Origin: Erythroxylum novogranatense
Taxonomy: Eukaryota > Streptophyta > Magnoliopsida > Malpighiales > Erythroxylaceae
NCBI GenBank assembly: GCA_029891385.1
Contig: CM057227.1
Span: 63,241,567-63,305,566 of the forward strand
Reading direction: 5' to 3'
Length of the DNA stretch: 64,000 bases
This document shows, piece after piece, positions 37,791 through 47,447 of the stretch (position 1 is its first letter; each line of letters opens with the position of its first letter). The notes beneath the pieces were generated by a model. The model was not told the DNA's origin, ran no database searches, and worked only from the letters and a program-made list of their open reading frames with translations. The translations under genes and the position numbers were made by a program.

Positions 37791-38335
37791 TAAGACATTA
37801 TCAAGTAACACAATCTCTTAACTAATTTCTTTTGAAAAGAGCTTAATCAATCACTTTTCTTATCTAATATCCTCATAATACATATTCTCAATCTCTTCAC
37901 AATTTCTAAATTCTTAAGTCACATAGCACCCATACCATATCAATACATATATCCCTATCATCAAGCTCATCTTTCAAGTATTTTGCTATTGCATCTCCTA
38001 TATATTCGAAGTCAAATCATCCAAACTCATTATGAATTTCTAATCTTAAGTTCCATACACACAATCTTAAAATCAATCATACTCTTGACACTTAAATCAA
38101 ATAGTCACTGTAATTCCTTGAATAATTCATGAACACTTATTCACATCAATATCCCACTCTCACTAATTCAATCATATAACTCATCACCTGAATCATACAA
38201 TCATTTAGATTCGTCAAATAATTCATGAAAGACAAACACATCATGCTCACATTCTCACAAGACCAATCTTATCCTCACAAACACTTATCCATTTCTTACT
38301 CATACACATACGCCCAAGTAAGATCATATTACTGG

Positions 38336-38347
38336 GCTCTGATACCA
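38336..38347 (-). other. Primer-binding site of the 33528-43078 element
   Basis: The minus strand reads TGGTATCAGAGC, complementary to initiator tRNA-Met, four bases from the LTR boundary at 38352. Confidence 0.9.
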
Positions 38348-38351
38348 CAAA

Positions 38352-41300
38352 TGTTGGGACCCGATCCAGAAACTGGATCCCAACCGGAGAAACAGAAAAC
38401 GAATACGAATATGAACCAATATGAATCGAATCAAAGCAAGGAAACGAATCATAAGGCAAAATCAAATCAGATATGAATCAATTGTCAAATCGGATAAATC
38501 GAATCCGAAGGCGAATCGAATAACACAAAGCGGAAGCAAATCGAAACGAAGCAAACTTCGGATCAAAACGAATCGAAATCAATTTCTGACATCCGTGAAC
38601 AAATATCAAAGAAAGCGTTTGCGTTGGAAACCTTAAGATTATCAGTCGAAACTAATCCAATCCGTGTACACATTTTTTTTTCTCTTTCATTTTCATTCCA
38701 TCTCTTACAAGTGACTTCAATATCCTCAATCCACTTACCTCCACATACAATCGCATTATCCAATGTCCAATACACATTCATTCATATTTTTCCATATACA
38801 AATCATGCTTATATCTCAATTGAACATACAAAACATATATAACATATTCATGTGCAACACCATAACTCAATAGCCTCATCCCAATCTCATAATTCAATTA
38901 CAATTTATACACCCTTTCATAAATCAAATCAATCCAAACCTAATAATCAATCATCTCTATATCCATATCCCATTCATAACTTAAATCAATACACATGTCC
39001 AAAATTCATAATACAATCCCATAATAATACTTGTAATACAATAATTGACAAAACCAGTCTTATACAAACCGATACAAAAATCCCATTTTCACAAAGTACA
39101 AAGGATACAAAATCGAATAACACGTCTTGACATTCTTTCATCCGATCTCCCACTCGAAAACCTGGAGATGGGGATGAAAGGGGGGTGAGCACAAAGCTCG
39201 TAGATAATATGTTTATAAAACGAATAGATAAGCAAAACCCTTGAAATCTTTTTCCTTCTCTGGTCTTAGAAAAACATTTCTTTGAAATCCGTAAAGCACA
39301 TTTTCTAAAATTTCACTCTTCAGAGTCAAATCACAATTGCAAAGCGATGATTTTAGGCTTTCACCATAAACCCATAGGTTGCAAAACATGAATGCATCAA
39401 CTTGACAGTTCATAAATGCAATGGCAAATCACATATGCAATGCACAACACATGGCTCGAGAGTTCCGTAAACACGACGGATAAACCAAAATTTATACCGT
39501 AAACTATATGAGTCCGATTTCTCAAGGATCTCGTTGCCACAAGCGGGCAGCCGGGAGAAGGCTATACTATACGTCAACGTGCACGTGACTCCATCCGTAA
39601 CTCTCTTACCCAAACAAAACACATAACCATTCATTTCATGCTCAAAGCATTTTATCGCATGATCTTTTCCGAATATACGAAATGCCATGTAATCTTTCGA
39701 GGCATAACACAATGTATGTTGCAATTCATCCAAAGTCCATGTATTGAATCAAAAAAATGATTTTTCAAATCATTCATACAATGATGCAACATTTATGATG
39801 CAATTGAAATCAGAAAATCTCTTTATTTAAAGAAAGCAATAGTGGCTTATAAATTCAAATTATAAACACATTACCCACCTCGAATCGATGCTAGAAACTT
39901 GTTCCTCGCTCCAATTTGACCCTTGCTTCTTTCTTTCTTCCAATTGAAATTTCCCTAAACCATCAACATCCAAATTCAACATCATAAAAATCATAATCCT
40001 CAAAATTAACTATAGGAAACCCAAATTCATCACTTTTCCAAGCTATCTAAAGCAAGAATTTCCAAAATCCCCAAATTCTAAAAGTTGGCATAAACCCTAA
40101 TTAATTTCCATCCAAAATTAAACATAACCTAAGACATAGACATCAAAATTGACTTCATACTCCACAAACCCATACCATTTTCCATAATTCTAACCCAAGA
40201 AGCTCATCAAATCTCAACTTGAAAATTTCAAACTTACCTCTCTCTCCACCATTTTCGGACATGTCTTGACTCCACAGGCAAGCTTCCAACATCCTCCATC
40301 TATTCCCCTGGACAACCCTCGAAAACCCCTTAAAAATAAGTAGAAAAATCGAAACTTTGAAGCTCTTCCATCTTCTTCTCCACCGTCGGCTGCTTCTCCC
40401 TTCTCCTTTCTTTTATTTCTTTCATTCTCTCACAAATTCGTGGCTTTCTCTTGCTTCCCACGACAGCCTCCCTCTATTTATACTGCCATGTCATTTAATG
40501 AATGGGAAATGACCCATATGCCCCTCCATTTAAGCCTATAAACTTAACCTTTTAAGTAAACTTCCAAAATTGCCCTCCATTGGTCTTTAAAACTGACATC
40601 TTGTCTGATTATTTCGATCAGGTAAATGAAGCCATTTAACAAAACTTTCTTCTAGATAAATGTTCCTTTATGTCATATGAATCATTTGCTTCAAGAATCG
40701 GATCGATTGGAGCTCTATAGCTCAAAATATCTCCAAAATACTGAAGTCTGTTCTTCAGACCTGAGGCTGAACACTACACCGAGCTTCACTCCAGAAATTG
40801 AAAGTCTTAAAATCTTAATTGTCGATTGGCTCCTTCATAACATTTGTAGTCCCATGTCTCTAGTTTAATCATAAACAAGAATCAACTCAATCAGAGCTCT
40901 ATTGATCGAGATATATCCAAAATACTCAACACTATTCAGCCACTATAACACCAAGACTGAACACTATACTGAAATTCCGACCTGCATTTGAAAGTCTTAC
41001 AGGCTCAATTGTCGATCGGCTCCTTAATAACATTTATAGATCTATGTCTCTAGTTTAGTTTTCAAAAAGAATCAGATCGATCGGAACTCTAGTGACCGAT
41101 ATAACTCCAAAATACTGAACACTGCTCATACCATTACAAAGCTGAGATTGAACTATATACCCAACTTCCGACCCATATTTGAAAGTCTTAGAGGCTACAT
41201 TATCGATCTGTTCCTTCATAACATTTGTAACCCCATGTCTCTATTTTAATTAGAAATAAGAATCAACTCAATCCGAGCTCTATCGATGGAGATATATCCA

Positions 41301-42662
41301 AAATACTGAACACTATTCAGCCACTACAACACCGGGACTTAACACTACACTGAACTTCCGACCCACATTTGGAAGTCTTAGAGGCCACATTGTCGATCGG
41401 CTCCTTCATAACATTTGTAGCCCCATCTCTCTAGTTTAATTTACAATATGAATCAGATCGATCGAATATCGGACGAAGAAGTTATGCTCAAAAGAGTAAA
41501 GGGAGATCAGAGCTCGGCCAGAAAAATCAAAGCTCGGCCAGAACAAAGATCAGGTCGGCCAACAGAGGTCGGTCGACCATCAGAGGTCGGCTCGGCCAAC
41601 AGAGGTCGGCTCGGCCAACAGAGGTCGGCCGGCCAATAGAGGTCGGTCTGCCAACAGAGGTCAGCTAGGCCAACAGAGGTCGGTCAACCAACAGAGGTCG
41701 GTCGGCCAACAGAGGTCGGCTCGGCGAACAGAGGTCGGTCGGCACCCAATCCGACCTTCAAACTTCAAATCCTCATAACTTTTGACTCCAAGCTCCAAAT
41801 CAGTCGCAGTTTGTTTCGTTGGTAAGGTAAGAGACAGATCTACTATTTTCAAGAAGGACTCAAAGACAAGCTTGGACACTGGAGGAATCAAAAGTTTGCT
41901 ACAAGGTGACCGATCAATAAACTCCCCACATTACCAAAACTTGTAAACATCATAACTTTTGATCCAGAACTCCAAATTTGACAAACTTAGTGTCTATGGA
42001 AAGGTAAAAGAACCCTCTATAACTTTCATGAAGACTTTAAAAATCAAATCTACCCCTAAATGAGTCAAAAACTCCACACAAACTGACGAATCAATCAACT
42101 TCACACTAAACAACATCAGAACTTCTAACAATCATAACTTTCTACTCCCTTGTCCAATATTTTCGTGCTTTATATCAATGGAAAGATAAAAACATAATCT
42201 ACCACTTTCATTAAGATCACTTTGGCTAAATCCATCTAAATCAATACAGATTTGCCATAGAAGTCTCTAAGCACCATTCCAACGCATAAACTTCTCATAT
42301 CAACACATCAACTTCACATATTCACCCACTACCACAAACTCTTCAACTAATTCATCTCAAACACAATTCAACTCTCAAGTCAAACTTTCTATCTTCAACA
42401 GTCAACTTTCTTAATTTCTTCAAATTCTCACTCTTTCACTATTTATTTCATATTCTTCAAATCCATTTCAATCAACTAGTTCATTTTGACTTTCATAACT
42501 CATACAACTCTACTCAAATTTCAAAGTCATCAAAACCAATCACTTCATTTCTCATCAATCTACTTTAAGTACAATAACATCTATAACACAATACCTATAC
42601 AAGCACACTCATTGAATTCATTTTAATATTTCTAACTTCTACCGAAAGTTCGGGATCCAACA
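38352..42662 (-). repeat. 5' LTR of the 33528-43078 element (A4)
   Basis: 4311 bp, TGTTGGGACCCGATCC...CGGGATCCAACA, collinear with 33528-37747. The 91-bp excess is almost exactly accounted for by the longer 18-19-bp array at 41561-41743 (183 bp against 91 bp). The basic ORF 38421-38636 is a chance reading of the GAATCGAA-rich segment. Confidence 0.9.
41561..41743. repeat. 18-19-bp tandem array, 10 units (LTR A4)
   Basis: Ten units of the AACAGAGGTCGG(T/C)(C/T)CGGCC type against five in LTR A3; 183 bp. Confidence 0.85.
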
Positions 42663-43078
42663 ATTCTTTAATGTTGGGTCCACGGGTTCGGATTACGGGC
42701 AAGCCCCACCCATGCGACCCAGGAACCTAGGCATTGGCCTAGTGTACCCCATTATCCAGTATTATCCTCTTTGGTCAAGGGTGAGCCACGACTCGAACCC
42801 AAGACCTTAAGGTTTTGCTGCACCCAGTGCACGCCTCCACTACCATTGAGCCATTGGCTCAATGGTAGTGAGGCGCACTGGTGCAAAGAAAAACTCGAGG
42901 TCAATGGTAGTGAGGCGCAGCCTGGGTGCAGAGAAAACCTTGAGGTCTTGGGTTCGAGTCGTGACTCACCATTGACCAAAGAGGACAATACTGGATAATG
43001 GGGTACGCTAGGCCAATGCCTAGGTGCCTGGGTCGCATGGGTGGGGCTTGCCCGTAATCCGAACCCGTGGACCCAACA
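42663..43078. mobile_element. SINE-like inverted repeat (foldback)
   Basis: Arms start TGTTGGGTCCACGGGTTCGG at 42672 and end with the reverse complement at 43078, meeting near 42860 at TGAGCCATTGGCTCA. The arms match over nearly 200 bp with few differences plus a small head duplication (42866-42920). The right arm carries pol III-like promoter boxes: TGGCTCAATGG (A-like, about 42853) and GGTTCGAGTC (B-like, 42951-42960), so each arm looks like a tRNA-derived SINE, joined head to head. It lies between the LTR end and target duplication GCGCA. CCAACA occurs at 42657-42662 and 43073-43078 and may be its own duplication. The ORFs here are chance. Confidence 0.7.
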
Positions 43079-43083
43079 GCGCA
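43079..43083. repeat. Target-site duplication, right copy (GCGCA)
   Basis: Matches 33523-33527. Confidence 0.8.
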
Positions 43084-44368
43084 AGTGTGTCTCATCACAC
43101 TCGTGAGCTACCTCCCTTCTGGTTTAATTTTCTTTTCTCTCTAAAACTCCTAACTTTCAAAATACATAACTTTTGACTCAAGAGTCCAAAATTTACAAAC
43201 TTAGTATCAAAAGAAAGTTAAAAGGAAGCTCTACAACTTCCATGAGAACTTAAAAACCAATTTCGTCTCTAAAGTAGTCAAAATCCCACTCAAAGTTTCT
43301 GTCCCCATTTAATGTCATCCTAAAAAGTAATACAACTTCTAAAATTTCTATCTTTCAACTCCAAGGTCCAAAAATATCATATTTTATATCAATGAAAAGA
43401 TAAAAATGCAACCAAAAACTTTCATGAAGAACAGAAAAATCAATTTAGCCTCTATGAGAGTCAAAAACTACTTCAAAATTTCTGTCCACTAATGATCATC
43501 CCAAACAGTAACAGAAATTCTAAAAATCATAACTTCCTATTTAATTGTCCAAAATTTTCATAATTTACATCAATGGAAAGATCAAAACATAATCTAAAAC
43601 TTTCATGAAGCACTTAAAGGCAATTTCAACCTCTAACTAGGTCAAGTTTTCAATCAAAGTTTCTGCTAGAAATTTGTCATCCTAAAACAACATCCAAACT
43701 TCCAAATTTCACATCTTCCAATTTCCATAATAAAAAATAACATATTATACATCATTGTAAAGCTATGAAATTTCTCTATAACTTTCATGTTGACCACTTA
43801 CTCCAATTCAAACCACATCAGTACAAAATTGGCCTCAAAACACAATACACACAAACTTACCCTAATGAGCATTTTCGAAAGCGAAGCAAAATAACTTAAA
43901 TTCAAAAGATCATAACTTTCAATCCTGGTATTCAAACAGGTCATACTTTATAGAGATAGAAAGCTATCAACAAAATCTACAACTTTCATGAAGACCATTT
44001 TATTAAATTTTACCTAAATCAAACCAGAAAAATTCACTAAAGTTTCAGCTCAAAAAGTCAACTCTGCTACTATTCATCCCAAAAAGTCAGACTTGCAATT
44101 CCCTAAAATTTAACACTTTCACTATTCATTTCTTGATTTTTAATTCCATTTAAAATAATCCATTTACTATAAATTTTATAGCACCCTCAAAATCATCAAA
44201 ACCGAAATCAATTTTTCTCACATCTTCCAAAATTTCATACATAACCTATAAGTAACACAATTATACATAATAGAAGAAATCCTTGAATTCTCATGCTTCT
44301 ACTACCCAATTCCCCATTTAATAGTCCTTTACCAATGCTAAATTCCAATAAAAGATCGGGGTCCAACA
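43084..44368 (-). repeat. Long Ty3-type LTR (A2), right part
   Basis: Continues A2 after the nested element: end of the CG-rich block, then repeated 'CATAACTTTTGACTC..' and 'AACTTTCATGAAGA' segments also present in LTRs A1 and A3, ending GGGGTCCAACA at 44368. It is inserted in the reverse transcriptase of copia H; the next five bases are GGTTG, the expected target copy. No gene. Confidence 0.75.
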
Positions 44369-45594
44369 GGTTGAACCATGTACACATCCTCAGTTAACTG
44401 ACCATGAAGAAGTGCGTTCGAGACATCAAGTTGGCACAAAGGCCAAGCATAAGTGACAGCAAGTGAGAGTAGAATCCAAATAGTAGTGGGTTTGATGACA
44501 GGGCTAAATGTATCCTGATAATCAATCCCATATTGTTGAGTGAAGCCTTGAGCCACTAATCGCGCTTTAAAGTGTTCAACAGTCCCATCTACATGCCGCT
44601 TGATTCGAAATATCCATTTTGACCCAATAATATTTGCATTTGGTAGAGCTGGAACAAGTGTCCAGATGTGATTAGCCATAAGTGCACGATACTCAACTTG
44701 CATGGCCTGGCACCATTTATCCAGTTTGACAACTTGTCGATATGTTTGAGGTTCAAATTCATAATTGGCCACAGCATTAGATAATGAAATAGTATGAGCA
44801 TGAGGCTTAGCTTTAGGTGGCAGTAAAATCTTGTGATGAGTGCGAACTTGAGGTGCTGATGACACCTTAGAAGAAGAAGAAGTAGGAGGATAAATAGAAA
44901 GTTGTTGACCAGTTCCCTCCACTATATTGTCAGCAGCAATGGCAGTGGATGAAGGAATCAGAGGAGTCAAAGGGGATACCTAAGAAGGAGAAGCACGCAC
45001 TGAAGGTTGCATAAAAGACTGAGGATTAGTTCGAAAATTCACTAAAACTGTAAGCCAAGGCATTGTCTCAGGATGAACAAAAGAGTCACACGTAATGGTG
45101 GAGGAAGCAAATGGAAAAATATTTTCAACAAAATTAACATGTATGGCCACATAGATTTTATGAGTTTCATGGTCCAAGCAATGATATCCATGATGATCCT
45201 GAGAATAACCAAGAAAAACACAACGTTCGCTACAATAGGAAAATTTATTAATGTTATAAACACGTAACAAAGGGTACAAGGCACAACTAAACACACGTAA
45301 AAAGGTGTAATTGGGTTGTTTGTGAAATAATAGCTCAAAAGGTGATTGATTATGCAAAACTGGAGTGGGAAGCCTATTAACCAAAAAAGTTGTAGTTTCA
45401 AAGGCAAAATTCTAGAATTTAAGTGGCGTAGAAGCATAAACTAAAAGTGTTAAACCTGTATCAATTAAGTGCCTGATTTTACGTTTTGAAGTACCATTTT
45501 GTTCGTAAGTGTGTGGGCATGATAAACGATGAATAATACCCTGTTGAGCTAGATAAGAGCTTAAAGCCTTAAATTCACCACCACCATCAGTTTG
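44369..45594 (-). pseudogene. Ty1/copia pol fragment (H): integrase and RT start
   Basis: Integrase core end at 45594-45412 ('QTDGGGEFKALSSYLAQQG', then 'SCPHTYEQNGT'); integrase C-terminal part 45384-44980 ('NRLPTPVLHNQSPFELLFH', 'RVFSCALYP', 'CVFLGYS'); reverse transcriptase start 44970-44369 ('[18 protein letters not shown]', '[10 protein letters not shown]', '[11 protein letters not shown]', '[14 protein letters not shown]', 'VYMVQP'). Unlike elements E/F this resembles the Ale/Retrofit branch of copia. Breaks lie between the integrase pieces (near 45400) and at 44975. The rest of RT, with the catalytic YxDD box, is missing, because LTR A2 interrupts at 44368 and the far side was deleted. 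The right end stops at another LTR near 45595. Confidence 0.75.
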
Positions 45595-47165
45595 AAAAAA
45601 AATTCCTACTCTAGAACACTTAAGCGAGTAAAGTGGTGAATAGGGTCGAACCACAAAGACCAATGTAGTAATTATTTATTTGTGTGAAATTAAAAATAAA
45701 AATAAAAATAAAAATAAATAAATGAAAATAAAATATATAAAAAATTGATTCGGGGATGATTAAATTTAAAACATGAAATCACGCAGAAAGAAATTAAAAA
45801 TAAAGATTGAAAATAATATAAAGAAAAGCCTAGTCAAGGTACTCTCCCCTTTGATACTGTAACTCGATCATGGACTCAAAAATATAAATTTCATTCATTC
45901 TTATGGACAAAGTTATAGCAGACAGTGAACAACACATATCAACCAATCCATTCGTAATTATTCGATAATCCCGAGTAAAGCTCCGCAGATTATTACTCTA
46001 ACCAATTAGACTATTCCCGAAGAAAGTTCTGCAGAATATAATCTATGGCAGCCGTAGGCTCTAATGGACCCTTGTCTTAACCAATAGAATGGGAAAAGCT
46101 GCAATCTATTTAGACTAAATTATTTAATCTCATTAATTTCTTAATTGAAATTAATTCGCCACTTCTATAGACAACAATCACGGATTAACTAATCTATTCG
46201 GCAATTTATCACCAAGTCGATCAATTAACAGGCCTCATTAATCAACAAACACGGTAATAATAAATCGACTAAAGCGCTGAGATTAAATAAACATAAAAGA
46301 TAAACAAAAACAATTAAATCAAAGGAGTCTCACGAACTACATGAATCAAATGTAAAGTACCTTGTCTAGTGTTAAAAGTTAGCCACGCATATCACTATTC
46401 TATATCTACTGTAGCTGATTTGACAAATTAATGTTGGAGTTCTTTAACCTTCACGCTTACCGAACGAACTAGCTTCAGCTCCTGAAATACACTTCAACGT
46501 TGGTCCACACCTGCAGCTCTAGCCTCTGTTTCCAGTTGATTGTGTATAATAACGTTCCTCTTCCCCTTGTAAAACACGTCTCTACAAAAGTCCTTGTAAA
46601 CCACCTCTAATTCTGGGTCTTCCCTTTTTTCTCCAAAAGTCTCCTTTGTTTTCTTCTAAAAAAAATGTCTTTCTCTCCTTGTCTCTTTATACTCTACCGC
46701 TGCACCCTATTCTCTCTATTGTCCCTCTCTCTTGTTAAAAATATATTCCCTACCCAAAAGCTGTCGTAGTCTTTCTAGGTTTTCTCCCCTTCTCATTAAA
46801 TGAGGTGGGGCCCCCTTCATAATGGTCTTTTAATGAACAAAGTGGGGCCCAATTTCATGTCAAAAGAAAACTTCAATGGCCACACAACTTGCCTTCGTCA
46901 ACAAAGAGGGTTGTTATTTAGGCCCAAATCCCAAGGTAAATTCGCATGTGGCAATCCATCAGCACTGTGTTACCTTCAACATGGTCATGTTGAAGTCTTC
47001 AGTTCCAGATTAGCCAATTTCACTCCAAATTGCATCACTTTGGTATTTCATCACCTAGAAAATACAAAGACACAAATTACCATAGAAACATAAGCAAAAC
47101 ATCACAAAAGCCTACTTAAAGAACATAAAACACAAATAATTAACATGACAAAATGTAAGTTATCA
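45595..47165 (-). repeat. Athila/Tat-type LTR (C3)
   Basis: Contains the 'AGGGTCGAACCACAAAGACC' phrase (45641-45660) at the position expected from LTR C1, an AT-rich run, a 'TGTAGCTGATTTGACAA' segment (46418) like C1, and a right end ...AAGTTATCA at 47165 so that the minus strand starts TGATAAC. Length (about 1.57 kb) matches C1 without its insert. No PBS is visible on its left, so either it is solo or its boundary at ~45595 is a later junction. The 46800-47093 ORF is unsupported. Confidence 0.5.
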
Positions 47166-47447
47166 CATATCATTCAGACACATGAGGTTCAGTTGAGAGA
47201 TGATCTGAGTTATGAGGAGATTCCAATAGAGATTTTGGACACCAAAGAGAAGGTCCTCAGAAACAAGACAGTTCAGCTAGTGAAAGTCCTATGGAGAAAT
47301 CACTCAGTAGAAGAGACCACGTGGGAGCCATTGGAAGCTATGAAAGAGAAGTATCCGCATCTCTTCAATGAATTAGGTAAGAATTTCAAGGACGAAATTT
47401 TTTTAAATGGGGGAGAAATGTTGGCCCCCAAATTCTTTTCTTATTGA
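47166..47447 (+). pseudogene. Chromodomain end of a Ty3 chromovirus pol (G), 5' truncated
   Basis: The open frame gives 'SHIIQTHEVQLRDDLSYEE', 'VQLVKVLWRNHSVEETTWEP' and 'YPHLF', the chromodomain tail of plant chromovirus (Tekay/Del-like) integrases, which targets insertion by reading chromatin marks. The tail 'NFKDEIFLNGGE' overlaps the polypurine tract and the frame stops inside the 3' LTR (TGA 47445-47447), as is usual in this group. Everything upstream, including the integrase core, is missing: the sequence to the left of ~47166 is LTR C3. The first codons before 'SHII' are borrowed from that LTR. Confidence 0.8.
47405..47418 (+). other. Polypurine tract of element G
   Basis: AAATGGGGGAGAAA directly before the LTR start TGTTGG at 47419. 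Confidence 0.8.

Larger units (their letters stand above)
33528..43078 (-). mobile_element. Non-autonomous long-LTR retroelement with 0.6-kb interior
   Basis: Left LTR 33528-37747, interior 37748-38351, right LTR 38352-42662, then a SINE-like inverted repeat to 43078 and target duplication GCGCA. Orientation is minus: the PBS (38336-38347) is next to the right LTR and the PPT next to the left LTR. The interior keeps only the last codons of a chromovirus pol ('NFEGEILLRG', about 37761-37790, minus) and about 550 bp of untranslated leader; gag, protease, RT and integrase are absent. The LTRs differ only slightly by eye, so the insertion is relatively recent. By layout it resembles LARD/TRIM-type derivatives, though the LTR-to-interior ratio is extreme. 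Confidence 0.85.

Noticed and set aside
41561..41743. Regular short repeats resembling a CRISPR array
   Set aside because: Units are directly adjacent without unique spacers, lie inside an LTR of a plant retroelement, and have no associated genes.
42850..42965. Possible tRNA gene (A- and B-box-like words)
   Set aside because: The box spacing and sequence fit a tRNA-derived SINE; no cloverleaf with anticodon arm could be drawn, and it lies in an inverted repeat.
42672..43078. Foldback considered as a typical DNA-transposon MITE
   Set aside because: No matching target duplication at its outer ends, and each arm has pol III-like promoter boxes, which fits a SINE-derived inverted pair better.
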